From NCBI GenBank assembly GCA_016648135.1, contig JADDOH010010210.1, positions 1-64,000 of the forward strand: a stretch of DNA of 64,000 nucleotides, written 5' to 3'. Each line of letters starts with the position of its first letter. Position 1 is the stretch's first letter. This document shows positions 32,878-43,373 of this stretch, one piece after another. Origin of the DNA: Agrypnia vestita (lineage: Eukaryota; Arthropoda; Insecta; Trichoptera; Phryganeidae). Both the position numbers and the translations under genes were made by a program. A model generated the notes under the pieces. That model was given only the letters and a program-made list of their open reading frames with translations. It was not told where the DNA came from and searched no databases.

Positions 32878-33607
32878 AAAGGTACAGATACACATGCTTC
32901 TTTAGTGGCATGCTAATGAGCATGCCACTAATAAGCATGCCCTAACAACTGTACACACTTGCTCATTACTGGCATGCTTATTAGTGGCATGCTCATAAAT
33001 AAGCATGCCCAAAGCTAACAATCAAACACACATGCTTATTAGTTGGGCATTCTTGTCCCATAGAATAACACAGCCGCTTATGTTCAAAATGGAAACTTTG
33101 CAAACTGAAATAGAAAATTCAAGTGAACCAATAAATCAAAAAAGTTCCCGAGTTTCCATCCGCACATTTTTGATTTTAGTTTATATAATTTTTATTGTAA
33201 GATTTAAATCATTCATGCCTATTAATAAAGTTTCGTAAACATTATTTCTCACTATATTATTTTTACACAACGGTGACCGAGTATTCCACAGACATTCGTG
33301 ATTCCTATAATAAGTCACGAAAAGTAATGTTTTATCATCTCCCCAACGCGCCATATTTGTTTCATCTGTCGCGGACTGAGAAGATCGCATCGATAATACT
33401 AGCCGCGAAGCCCGATAATGACATAAGCATGCTCATAAATAAGCAAGTCTGTTCACACATGCTCCAAAGATACCCCTTCTCTATGGTGAATGACAGTGGC
33501 ATGCTCATTTCTAGCAATGTGCGTACACACATGCCACTAATAAGCATGCCACTGTCAAGGTCGATACTGCGCATGCTCACGTGCCACTAAAGAAGCATGT
33601 GTATCAG
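32878..33607 (-). mobile_element. MADF-bearing TIR element, copy A
   Basis: Both ends (about 32878-33070 and 33420-33607) are arrays of GCATGC-centred motifs in both orientations (TTAGTGGCATGCT / AGCATGCCACTAA), with outer end AGGTACAGATACACATGCTT. The minus-strand interior encodes 69 residues (33390-33181) opening MRSSQSATDETNMARWGDDK, followed by TLLFVTYYRNHECLWNTRSP. The latter resembles the start of MADF domains (Myb/SANT-type DNA-binding: 'LIE.Y..HPCLWN..S..Y'). Copy B at 53.2 kb encodes the same frame a little further. The element has no transposase and is non-autonomous. Confidence 0.75.
33181..33390 (-). CDS. Partial MADF-like domain frame in element copy A
   Basis: About 69 codons. 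The acidic/aromatic pattern and 'YRNHECLWNTRSPLCKNN' match the first helix region of MADF domains, which bind DNA in insect transcription factors and in proteins encoded by some DNA transposons. The frame ends after LNLTIKII, so roughly two thirds of the domain is present. It differs from copy B at few positions. The near-identity of reading frame in two separate copies is notable, but expression is unknown. Confidence 0.45.
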   Translation of the reverse strand: MRSSQSATDETNMARWGDDKTLLFVTYYRNHECLWNTRSPLCKNNIVRNNVYETLLIGMNDLNLTIKII

Positions 33608-34235
33608 ACGCCTAACTCTTTAAAAAATATCAATACTTGTAGATATCGCTTCGGACACAATTATTAGAACACGCGGTATTTCTATTATACATCAGGCAAT
33701 GCAACGGCGAAGAGTTCACAAATTAAACTACTACCAAATAGAAAAAGTTCTCTTACTACGTACCGTGATCAAGGCGAACAGCCTTGGATCCAATTCCGGC
33801 GTAGTAAACAGCCACCACGCGGCCAATCAGCGAGGCGCGGCAGCCACGACAAACAAGACAAACGAACGATGCAAATCAATTGAAAGGCAATTACAGATTG
33901 TCGAAATGTCAAAGACGATTGATCCAAGATGCGGAGGCACAGCATCCACCACCCGGAGCTGATTGGAGACGGAGATACGTCACAGGCCGATCTCATTTCA
34001 CATGAACAAATTGTATTAACAAATTATTCTATGTATTGCATTGCGTGGGCAGTAATCGAACCGATTTGGATCTGATTAGAAAGCATACGAGCTATTGATC
34101 TAATCTTATGCATACAAATATACTAAATCTTAAAGCTATTATTACAAAAATAATTCAAGTGACTCATGCTCGGAGGAGGAACAATGTAAAAATGTCAATA
34201 GAAACAATTATATAAATTCAACATATTTATAAATT
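33608..34235. other. Unassigned
   Basis: The plus frame 33699-33962 (87 codons) and its minus shadow have no known motif. No element ends are seen. Confidence 0.3.
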
Positions 34236-34475
34236 ACTTTAGCTGGACCGCATTCAAAAGAACGTGCGCAAAAAACATGTGTGTTGTTAAGATGCAAAAA
34301 ATGGACACAAAATAATTTTTTCTAGTAAATAAGTAACCTTTTTTAAACTAAAAAATGTACATTTATTTGGAATATCATACTGAGGCTTGTAATACGGGCT
34401 TGCCAGGCAACTTTCCCCGCTTTCTTCTTACCGGAAAAGCTAGAGAATAAATTGATTGTAGTCGACCTATAGACA
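34236..34475 (+). mobile_element. TIR element family M2, copy 2
   Basis: Matches 18499-18741 throughout (CATTCAAAAGAACGTGCGC, TTGCCAGGCAACTTTCC, GTCGACCTATAG) with scattered changes. Non-coding. Confidence 0.75.
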
Positions 34476-34859
34476 TAATCATATTCTCTGAAATATAATA
34501 CGAGAACACTGAAATGTAACATTTGAATTCTCTAAATGGCTTTATTTTTTAGTATTAAGTGAAAGTGGAAGTTCATTATAAAATTTTATATGTAAATAGA
34601 ATACATAAAGGTAAATTAGTTTATACATTTATTCATTGCTACAAAATTTCAGGCACTTTTTTAAACTAGTATCGTAATATTATACGCGGGAAGCCTCCGA
34701 AAAAACGAATTTTATGTTATAAACATATTTTGAGAAACATATCGTGCTATTCTAGGTGCTCAATAACGAAAATAACTTTTTATATAATTACACGCAACAT
34801 TAGCAAATTCTGACTGTCTAGGTTAAAGAATATATGTCGAGATAGGTAAATCACACGTA

Positions 34860-35350
34860 AATCACGAATAGTGATTGGTATATGGCGTCTTATACCATAA
34901 ATACATAATCACCAATCTAGGTCACACACACACAAACGTAGCGAGTCTGCCGCGTAAACAAAACTGAAGCACAGCAGGGTACACGAGCCGTCGATACTGG
35001 TCATCGCATTGTCAGCACACACACATAGATAGACTTCAAGAGAGTTCTTTGTTCTCAAAACATATAAAACTAGCCAACGTCCTGTACGGGCTTGTCAGTC
35101 TCTCAACTACCCCCGGCGTAGGCCGGAGGCCTGTTCCGCCGAGTCTTTATCACTGTCTTTATTATCGTAATTATGAATGCATATGTACGCTACGGGCAAC
35201 TAAAGTACAAGAAAGACTTCGCCACTACTCTCCAGATACTACGATCCTGGGTTGCTACTATACTTATTGGGTCCTAACATTGTCAGGCTACTGGAAATCT
35301 GCTGAAAGTCCCTTATCCATCGCACGATACGCTAGGTTTTATTAGAAACA
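34860..35350 (+). repeat. Dispersed repeat family R, copy 2
   Basis: Homologous to 28985-29455. Encodes a 98-codon frame with no recognised domain. The start holds a short inverted motif (ATTGGTATATGGCGT / ATACCATAAATAC, loosely paired). Confidence 0.45.
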
Positions 35351-35765
35351 ATACAATTTTGAGTAAATGACTAACATTCAGTTTTAAATATCCATTTGTT
35401 TATATTTGTTTGATTTTATACTAAAGGCGTCATTTTGATCTGGCAGGGTTTCAACCAACTTAATGGAGTTATTCGTGTTCTTTAGAAAAACAATATGTTT
35501 GTAGCACGCTGTTCTACCGCCACAGTTGTTGTAGGGTTATTACTTAACCGGGGTTCTTTCTCTGTTGAAATATTATATGTACACATGTGAGAAACCGCAG
35601 TAACGGAATCAACTTTCATGAAGGCATGAAACTCTGTGAAATCCGAAACTGTCGAACATACGCACTTTCAATTTTACTGGAACCTTTAACGTGATAGTTA
35701 CGAAACGATTTACTTTTACTTAATTCAGGAGAGCCGAATATTTGGATTCTAACTAACTAACTTAC
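35351..35765. other. Unassigned
   Basis: No gene, RNA or repeat recognised. Confidence 0.35.
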
Positions 35766-36400
35766 CGTCACGCCGTTTCTCCGTGGGGGTAGGCAGAGAG
35801 GATAGAGCGCCATACTTTTCTGGTTTTTTTCCACTTTCCACGCCACTTACATACATACATCTTCGCATGCAAGCTCGACGGTTGTTCAGGCTTCTAACAG
35901 GGCCATCTACCAGTATCTGGTTAATCTGGTCATGCCACGTCTTCCGTGGTCGCCCTCTCTTTCCGGCGCCGTCAACACTTGCATTATATATCTATCTTAC
36001 CATTCATTCCTCATTCATTCGCTCAACATGCCCAAACCACCCGAGCGACCCTATTTTTATTCTATGTATTATGATGCTACGATTAGCTTTACATTAATTC
36101 CTAATATCTTCATTCTTTACTCTATCATACATGGATTTTTCACACATACGTCGAAGGGATCTCATCTCCACTGCATTCAATCTACTTTCGTTCCTCTTCT
36201 GCCAGCTCCAGGCTTCGCAGCACATTAGTGTCGGTGCCAGAACTCCATTATGTACCACTAGTTTTGCCTCGGTAGACATATTTCTATTACAAATTATTGC
36301 ATTCAAAGCACCGTTCACCCTTTTTCCCGGCAGTCACTCTCCTCTCAATATCTTTCTCAACATTCCCTCTTCTACCGGACATACTTCCCAAACATAAACT
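35766..36400 (-). mobile_element. LINE 3' fragment (RTE-like), minus strand
   Basis: The minus strand encodes VVHNGVLAPTLMCCEAWSW, QKRNESRLNAVEMRSLRRMC and then, in shifted frames, GSLGWFGHVERMNEEW. This is the post-palm region of RTE-type LINEs (HNGVL.PTL.YG.E.W). The 3' end (CCTCTCTGCCTACCCCCAC in plus orientation near 35790) is shared with the LINE at 50.5-52.06 kb, so both belong to one family. Confidence 0.8.
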
Positions 36401-36573
36401 CATCTACTCATCTATTTGAATTCTAATAATTAATAAATAGGGGATTATTCGGCGAAGGTGCTGTCACAATAGGTAACGTTCTCCTTCTTGTTCAACGATT
36501 TTTTGAGACTCGAAAGTCCATGGCCGCAATCACTACACTTGTGGTCCATTCTACAAATCTACTATCTCTGTAG

Positions 36574-37425
36574 ATGATAGAATATACTTTTTACCATGCA
36601 ACCTGGCAGCCTTCGTCGCTAAGAGACCGAGCTTCACTACACCCCTGTAGAACAAGGTGTTCTATAAGTTTTGTATGCAGGGTTATTTGGAAAACATTTT
36701 CGTCGGTAAGAGATCGATCTTCACTACACCCCTGTAGAACAAAGTGTTGTATAAGTTTTGTATGCAGGGTTATTTGGAAAACATTTTCGTCGGTAAGAGA
36801 TCGATCTTCACTACACCCCTGTAGAACAAAGTGTTGTATAAGTTTTGTATACAGGGTTATTTGGAAAACATTTTCGTCGGTAAGAGATCGATCTTCACTA
36901 CACCCCTGTAGAACAAAGTGTTGTATAAGTTTTGTATACAGGGTTATTTGGAAAACATTTTCGTCGGTAAGAGATCAATCTTCAATACACCCCTGTAGAA
37001 CAAAGTGTTGTATAAGTTTTGTATACAGGGTTATTTGGAAAACATTTTCGTCGGTAAGAGATCGATCTTCACTACACCCCTGTAGAACAAAGTGTTATAT
37101 AAGTTTTGCATACAGGGTTATTTGGAAAACATTTTCGTCGGTAAGAGATCGATCTTCACTACACCCCTGTAGAATAAGGTGTTGTATAAGTTTTGGATAC
37201 AGGGTTATTTGGAAAACATTAATAACCTCGCAGTACTACATTTCTGCATTAATTATGAGTCGAAAATGTTCAAGCAACCATAACCTAATATCAATAGTTA
37301 CGGGGATATACGACATCTACGTTTACATTTTTTTTCAATATTTATTTTCTGTAAAACGCTGGACTATCATTACAGTAACTTATATCGAATATAAAAATTC
37401 ATTCCCTTTAGTACAAGCCAAATAA
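36574..37425 (+). CDS. 283-codon ORF made of 29-residue repeats (probably fortuitous)
   Basis: The frame is open because the underlying minisatellite unit is 87 bp (29 codons) and the unit has no stop in this frame. The repeated peptide is RDRSSLHPCRTKCCISFV followed by YRVIWKTFSSV. Units carry two Cys in a CC pair plus one earlier Cys. I see no signal peptide, promoter or homology, and the same DNA is explained by expansion of a transposon end. It is listed because it is the longest intact frame outside the LTR element and is repetitive at the protein level. Confidence 0.2.
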   Translation: MIEYTFYHATWQPSSLRDRASLHPCRTRCSISFVCRVIWKTFSSVRDRSSLHPCRTKCCISFVCRVIWKTFSSVRDRSSLHPCRTKCCISFVYRVIWKTFSSVRDRSSLHPCRTKCCISFVYRVIWKTFSSVRDQSSIHPCRTKCCISFVYRVIWKTFSSVRDRSSLHPCRTKCYISFAYRVIWKTFSSVRDRSSLHPCRIRCCISFGYRVIWKTLITSQYYISALIMSRKCSSNHNLISIVTGIYDIYVYIFFQYLFSVKRWTIITVTYIEYKNSFPLVQAK

Positions 37426-37605
37426 AATAAAAACCTTCAAATTTCACATTCCAACAAAATTCCAATTGGAATTTCTGTGGGATTTTTATCATAACTATTG
37501 ATATTAGGTCATAATAGCTCGAACATTTTCGACTCATAATCAAGGCAGGAATATAGTTCTGCGAGGTTATTATTTTTTTCCAAATAACCCTGTATAGTTC
37601 AATAT
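36590..37605. mobile_element. Long inverted-repeat element family P, copy 1
   Basis: The right terminus (about 37460-37600) contains AACATTTTCGACTCATAAT, GAGGTTATTA and CCAAATAACCCTGTATA. These are the inverse of the sequence after the last minisatellite unit (TACAGGGTTATTTGG, AATAACCTCGCAG, ATTATGAGTCGAAAATGTT). The inner segment (CATTACAGTAACTTATATCG) and the outer motif are shared with 57831-58355. The left end has been amplified into the 87-bp minisatellite. No transposase. Confidence 0.75.
36614..37222 (+). repeat. Minisatellite, 7 units of exactly 87 bp
   Basis: Unit starts at 36614, 36701, 36788, 36875, 36962, 37049 and 37136. The first unit is the most diverged and the inner units nearly identical. 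Each contains CTTCACTACACCCCTGTAG and TACAGGGTTATTTGGAAAA. The latter is the terminal motif of the inverted-repeat element that ends at about 37600. Confidence 0.97.
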
Positions 37606-38200
37606 ATAGAACAACCTCGACGACAGAAATAACGGTTATTCATTCGGTTCATTATTTTATTAATTTACAAGTTATGTAATAATTAGCGATTTTTATTTTT
37701 TTATTTATACTACATATTAATTAAGAATTAAAAATTGGTAGCCAACTTTCCCCCCATTTTTTGCCGCGTCAGAAAAAATATTTCATACAGACTGCAGCCT
37801 TAGTTGTAAAACTAATTATTTCACACCAATCAAGCTCACCACTACTCCTAACACTCAGATAAATAAATAAGGGATAAAAAAATCCGTCTATACTAAATAC
37901 TAAAATTAAGAAAAAAACACGTGAAAGTGTCTTAAGACTTTTGACGTAAAAACACTATTGTATAAAATTGTCTACAAAAACATTTTTCTTGGATATTTCA
38001 ACGAAAATTATAAATTCTATTAGAGTTTTTTTGTAACGATTTATCTTTAAAATATACACGCTCTTTTTTACGTACATAAGTAGGTACTCATATTTTAAAA
38101 ACTTTTTAGTGTTTAAAATTATTTTTATGATTGTTAAAACACCGCCATACTCCTCTAGAACATAATAATGGAATAAGAAAATAGATAATGATTTCATAAA
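37606..38200. other. Unassigned AT-rich stretch
   Basis: No recognised feature. The 170-codon minus frame from 38467 to 37955 is low-complexity (K, I, F, Y-rich) and overlaps the SINE at 38.2 kb, so it is not supported as a gene. Confidence 0.35.
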
Positions 38201-38214
38201 ATAATAATTACAGC

Positions 38215-38420
38215 GCTCACAGGAGTAGGTGGCCCGATAGGGTGAACAGAGGGACACATTCCCATACCGAGGGTTCCCGGTTCGATTCCCTGTGAGGTCA
38301 CAATTTAATCTATGTGATTTACTCAGGCCTGGGTGTTTTGTGTTGTATTTCGCTTCTGTAATTGGGCCTCCTGGCCTGTTGAAAAAGCAGGTTATAGAGG
38401 CATATCGAACAAATGTAAAA
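38215..38420 (+). mobile_element. tRNA-derived SINE (remnant)
   Basis: A box A-like TGGCCCGATAGG at 38230 and a box B GGTTCGATTCCC at 38279-38290, spaced as in tRNA-type internal promoters. It is followed by a non-tRNA body. The tRNA head does not fold into a full cloverleaf. A second, different tRNA-like head is at 43.17 kb. Confidence 0.6.
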
Positions 38421-38924
38421 ATATTAAAATAAATAATTTGCATGTTGGACCGGTACAAGAAACCCAAAGATCTTTAGAACAAGTCAGCATCCTAATAATG
38501 TCGATTATAATCCGTGTAGTGGGTATGTAGCAAAAATTTGAGACCGCCAAATGCACTAGAAATTAGTGTTCAGTAATATCTAAATATAATAATTTCGTTC
38601 GAATTTATGGCAAAAAAAAAAAGAATTAACAAGGCTGGAGGAATACTCGAACGTCGAACGCAAGCGCAGACAGCAACGCGGCAAGTACATGAAATAACCA
38701 CCACCGATTCTCGCTAGCCAGTCAAAAATATACTATAAGTGAACGGCTTACCTAATGCGCGAACCAATAATTTAAGAAAGTTTTTGTTTGCCCCAATTAT
38801 TTTAAATATTCGAGGTTACATTCCTGTGAATACGAATTTTAATTCTTTTCATGAAACTCGATAAAATAATCGAGAATGATCAGTGTAGACTTTTACAAAT
38901 CAATACGTTGAGCGTCTTAATATA
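38421..38924. other. Unassigned
   Basis: Nothing recognised. Confidence 0.3.
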
Positions 38925-39096
38925 TTAGGTGTACAAATAAGTTTTCGCCGTTTGACATAAGTTGGCGCCACCAGTAACTTATGGTTAAAATTGTCATGTA
39001 AAACGTCATTATCGTAAGGTTGGACATCTGTCAACAACATAACGTTAAAACATTAATAATTTTTTATCAGTATAATATATTCTTTTGTGAGCGAAA

Positions 39097-40182
39097 ATGC
39101 CGATTTTTGAACGGAATAAGCGTCATTTGCGAGAACTTTTGATTTTTTTTATTTTTTTTTTTTTTTTTTATTTATTAATTTATTTATTTTTACATCCCAG
39201 ACCCACAAAACATCACATTGATATTTGTCTGTAGGTGCATCAATACATATATATAAATAAATTGTATTTACCAGAAATACATTCATATTAATTAATTACA
39301 ATAGATCTTATAAACTCAAATACAAATCTACAATACTATACAACAATACAAGAAAAAATACAAATATTACCAAAATCAAAATAAGTCTCTTTTATTTAAT
39401 AACATATTCATTAATTCTGTATTTTGCCCTTTTTTATTAATATCCATTTTGACACGACATGGGATTTTATTAAATATTTTTGGTATGACATATTTTAATG
39501 TTCTTTGTCCATATTTATTTATGACCTTCGGTATTCGTAGTCCTTCTTTAACCGTAAATCTGGTACTATGTTTATGAATCAATCTATGCTTATATGTCCC
39601 ATCTTCATTTACTTCATCAATTTGAAGAAATCTGCAGCTGAGGCGCATCGATTGCTTGTAGAAGCATATGGTGAGGCTACCTTAAGTGAGAGAAGTTGTC
39701 GTGAGTGGTATCAAAAGTTTAAGAACGGTGAATTTGACATCGAAGGCAAAGAACGTAGCGGAAGGTTGAAAGTGTACGAAGACGAACGAAACCACTACTG
39801 GGGCTGTCTACCGGACACAATTGACGAGATTGAGTCGAGCACTCGAGGAAAAGCGCGCCGACTACTCCTCCAGATACGACAAAATTATACTTCTGCATGA
39901 TAATGCTCGTCCACATGTCGCGGCGTCGGTCAAAACCTATTTGGAAACACTCAATTGGAAAGTTTTACCCACCCGCCGTATTCGCCGGACATTACTCGTT
40001 CTGATTTCTACTTGTTTCGATTGATGGCGCATGGCCTGTCCGAGCAACACTTCAAATCATGTGAAGATACCAAAAATTGGGTCGATTCGTGGATAGCCTC
40101 AAAGGATGACGCGTTCTTCCGACGCAGTATCCGTATGCTGCCAGAAAGATGGGAAAAAGTAGATGAAAAATACTTGGAATAA
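39097..40182 (+). pseudogene. mariner transposase, broken
   Basis: Starts MPIFERNKRHLRELLIFF at 39097, is interrupted by the LINE, then resumes at 39628 with KKSAAEAHRLLVEAYG, then SERSCREWYQKFKNGEFDIE (helix-turn-helix and linker). Around 39775-39860 the frame shifts and the segment with the first catalytic Asp is missing. The third part reads ILLHDNARPHVA, then HPPYSPDITRSDFYLF across one more frameshift near 39960. These carry the second and third Asp of the mariner D,D34D triad. It ends EKVDEKYLE-stop at 40182, the normal mariner C-terminus. The enzyme would cut and paste the element at TA sites; this copy cannot. Confidence 0.9.
39142..39626 (-). mobile_element. LINE 3' fragment nested in mariner
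   Basis: The minus-strand frame ending at 39376 encodes the LINE C-terminus: HKHSTRFTVKEGLRIPKV, then YGQRTLKYVIPKIFNKIPC. The plus-strand T-run at 39144-39187 is the element's A-rich 3' tail. It is truncated at its 5' side. A sister fragment lies at 44775-45480, also minus. Confidence 0.8.
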
Positions 40183-40257
40183 AACAGTAGGTTCCGTTCT
40201 TTCACAATAGACGCCCAATTTTTGATAAAAAACGGCCGAAACTTATTTGTGTACTTA

Positions 40258-40788
40258 TATATAATGTTGACTTTATTTTAGTTTTTAAGTATAACTTCTA
40301 CCGCGCGTACACGAGTACATGCACGAATTTTTTTCATGCAACTATAAATAGTTAATTACTCGAGGCGCCACTCGCCGTATTAATACAAGCGCCCGGCGCG
40401 GCAACGCAACGTACCAACTCTTTTTACGTGTTTATTATTTATGCATTACTTAGGACCACTTTTTGTCGGAATTGTGAAATGACATTATTAGTGTGTTATC
40501 CACCTGTCGGCGCCGGGGAGTAGTTGGCTCTTTGACGCAAGGAATATATTTACATAATCCGCGTCGCGTTGTGTTATGACGTGTAAATATATACGATGAA
40601 TGAATGACGATAAAAAACGTCGGAGTTGCTATTTCTAATATCAGTTTGTAAGAGAATTTTTTTTGACAAACTCTTTTAATAAAATAAGAAACTTGTCTCA
40701 CGTACATTTATTCATATGCATGCTTTTTGTGTTTATTACTCTTATTGTATCTATCTTTATACAAACACATCAGAGACGAAAAATGTCC
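40258..40788. other. Unassigned
   Basis: Moderately GC-rich at 40360-40420, otherwise AT-rich. No gene or element ends recognised. Confidence 0.3.
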
Positions 40789-41012
40789 TTACGTTTTCAC
40801 GGCCGTTCAGAATCTTCCGTGTATAGTTTTCTGGGATATTCTGCCGTGTATATGTGATCTCTCTGGCCGAAATTTCGGATCCCATTGCAGGGTCTATCAT
40901 CATCAGATCAGTCCTGATGACGGACCCTGCAATGGGATCCGAGACGTCGGCCGGAGAGGTCACATATACACGGCAGAATATCCCAGAAAACTATGCACAG
41001 AACATCTGAGAC
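40789..41012. mobile_element. Foldback family F, near-complete copy with two hammerhead-like cores
   Basis: Left arm 40793-40905 and right arm 40912-41010 are inverted copies. In order outward from the centre each contains a hammerhead-like core, GGCC(A/G)GAGAGGTCA, CATATACACGGCAGAATAT and CCCAGAAAACTAT. Plus core 40914-40945: CTGATGA, C, GGACCC...GGATCC, GAGAC (one change in GAAAC). Minus core 40906-40873: CTGATGA ... GAAA. Non-coding. Confidence 0.8.
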
Positions 41013-41640
41013 GTTTTAAGAATTTCGAGGCCCTGGGGCAGACTTTATCCGGGGGGCCCCATGATTGTTTTTAATTTTTTTTTTTAATTTAAAACAAAGA
41101 ATATCTCTGATTTTAAATTGAATACCGCAAAGGATTAATTTAATTTTGATAAGAATACGTTTTCTTACTATTCAATATACTCAAAATTGTATAATTCCAA
41201 ATATTGCAACTCTTCATACAATTTTTATTTACTTGTGTTTTGCAGATATATCTTTTTCAAAGTATAAATATATAAAGTATTATCTAAGAAGGTCAAAAGG
41301 CGAAGAAAAGTTTATTGAATTCGCACTGCTTTCGATTGAGCATGAAGTTTTAAATTATTTGTATTTTGACGAAATAATTGATTCATGCAAAAATATAAAA
41401 AAAGGTATTTCCACGAGTTAATCATTGCGTACATCTTCTGCTGTATAGATATTTAAACATGATTTTTTTAAATTAAATTTGGCGCCATCTGTAATTTGTT
41501 ATATACTTACTTTTTTCTTCTCTCCCTTTTTTAATTAATCGCTATTAATTTTTTTTATGAATCTAAAGAGCCCCCTCAACTTGGGAGCCCCAGGGAGGCT
41601 GCTCCACTTGCCCCAAGGGTAAAGGGGCACCTATACACCT
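41013..41640. other. Unassigned; possible coding remnant
   Basis: The 91-codon plus frame at 41146-41421 (ending IDSCKNIKKGIST) has no recognised motif. The C-rich segment at 41575-41640 resembles a repeat end. Confidence 0.25.
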
Positions 41641-41689
41641 GTAAATATTAAAAAAAAAAACAATATAAATAATCTTCAACCTAGATCGA

Positions 41690-42135
41690 TACACCAGAAA
41701 CACTGACTTGTAAAAAATCACCGACATGCTTAACCTAGAAGATCTGATATATGTGGAAAAGATAAAGATGACTCATAAAATAAAGAATAAATTATTTAAA
41801 GCGAATATCATCCTTTACGAGAACAGTGACGTACATAGACAACACACAAGAACAAGAGACTATATAAGAAGTGATGTACCGCGGACTAACGGAGAGAGAT
41901 ATAGTTTCCTATACACTGCGATCGCTTTCTATAATGGAGTCCCCAATTCCATAAAAGAATAAAATAGTTTAGAATTATTCAATAAACAGCTGAAGAGACT
42001 CGTGTTGGGGAGGAGATAACTGTTTAACAAATCAGTGTGCTGATAATTAATATGTGTACCCACTTATTTCACTGTATTTCCTGTCCTCATGTAGCAGCAT
42101 ACAGTTGCTGTTTGGGGACATGCTATTTAATAAAA
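41690..42135 (+). mobile_element. LINE C-terminal end and 3' UTR
   Basis: The frame ending at 41962 encodes MLNLEDLIYVEKIKMTHKIK, then VPRTNGERYSFLYTAIAFYN and GVPNSIKE. This is the typical final segment of a non-LTR retrotransposon protein (basic helix, then R..G...F...A...YN.LP). A 3' UTR and the A-run at 42132-42143 follow. Clade not determined. Confidence 0.65.
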
Positions 42136-42449
42136 AAAAAAAAACTTAGAACAGGACTTAAAATAATCGCGCTAATATTTTTGCGATGGTATTTATGTAT
42201 GAAAAAATTCGTACATTTTTTGGCGAGAGTTGCCAGATACTTTAATCATTATTAGCCGATACACGTGAAGTACACAGGCGGAAAACGGCAAAGGAAACAT
42301 CTGCTATGCGCATATAAAGATAATAACACATTTTCCTAAAACCGTGACATTCATAATACATACATATCGTTGAACTGGAATATCTTAGAACCTTTGAATT
42401 ATCTGGTTTCGCTGGTACAACGAAAAATTACAATTTAATATATATTATA

Positions 42450-42790
42450 CATGTCTCACAGAGACGAAATTATATTTTATGGGAATGTAGGTGCGGAAGT
42501 CTTTGGGTGTTCATTGGGCTTACGACCTATCGTACGGCTGGCTTAAGTGATCACTTTACACAATGTAACTTTCCCATTTCCACCCATGATGGAACACTAC
42601 GTCTATCAAATTTTTGGAAGTTGTATGTATTTAAATTTTACGACCTGTTTCGTATATGTGTTGCAATAATCATTAACGCGACCGGCATCCAAAGCTTTTT
42701 CATTCCTCTTAAATAACCACAGATGTCACTTAATGAGATATCTATTTTTATGATTGGAATTTTTTAACAATATCCTTTATATGTGTAATG
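42450..42790 (+). repeat. Family X dispersed repeat, copy 2
   Basis: Starts GTCTCACAGAGACGAAA and follows copy 1 closely through CTTACGACCTATCGTACGG and TTCCACCCATGATGG to CACAGATGTCACTTAATG. The 3' end is diverged. Confidence 0.75.
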
Positions 42791-43150
42791 AGATTCTTCC
42801 AAATTATTAGCATTATACTAGAGTACGCCTGAAATATCATTTCATTTTTTAAACTCCTCTTTAAACCAGTATTTTCATTCAGAATAACTATTAGAGTTAT
42901 TAACGTTATCATATGATCAGTAGATTAATTTGTCAGATTAAGGAGTTTCACAATACATGTTGTAAAAGCAAACATATAGCTTCCAGTTTTTTTTTGTAAT
43001 TTTATGAACCAGCATAGTATAAAATTGTACAAAGATTAACTAAACCCCTTCTATAGACGAGGGGACTGGAACACAGCGGAAGTATGTCCCCGCTCGCGTA
43101 TATTTTGTCAGATTTATATTGCAGTTAAAATATTTATTCTTGCATAATTA
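42791..43150. other. Unassigned
   Basis: AT-rich, nothing recognised. Confidence 0.35.
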
Positions 43151-43154
43151 AATC

Positions 43155-43245
43155 CCCTAGTAACGTTTGAGTAACTAGTCATGACGCTCGCCTATTGATC
43201 TGACGGTAGGTGGTTCGAGCCCCATTCCAAGACACCAGCAAGATA
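43155..43245 (+). mobile_element. tRNA-like SINE head, degenerate
   Basis: Box B GGTTCGAGCCCC at 43212-43223, preceded about 40 bp upstream by a box A-like TAGTCATGACGCTCGCC. No cloverleaf forms. Short remnant. Confidence 0.45.
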
Positions 43246-43373
43246 GTCCTATTTCCATAGCTCGAGCGTTTAGCTTATTGTGAAAATAGTAATAATATTG
43301 ATGCGACACGCATTCCGTGATCCTTTTATATATATAAAAACGTGTTTTATACAGAAGTCATCACTTTTTTATA

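Larger units (their letters stand above)
38925..40257 (+). mobile_element. mariner transposon, interrupted by a LINE
   Basis: Left end TTAGGTGTACAAATAAG, right end CTTATTTGTGTACTTA (inverted), with TA on both sides, as in Tc1/mariner. The transposase coding region is split at about 39148/39626 by a minus-oriented LINE fragment. A further deletion removed the middle of the transposase. Confidence 0.92.

Noticed and set aside
33273..33590. 105-codon plus frame in the MADF element
   Set aside because: It is antisense to the MADF-like frame and runs into the GCATGC array; the other strand carries the recognisable domain.
36614..37222. CRISPR-like array of regular repeats
   Set aside because: The 87-bp units are contiguous with no unique spacers, and the sequence is eukaryotic. 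It is a minisatellite.
37955..38467. 170-codon minus-strand gene
   Set aside because: Low-complexity composition in AT-rich DNA, overlapping a tRNA-derived SINE; no motif.
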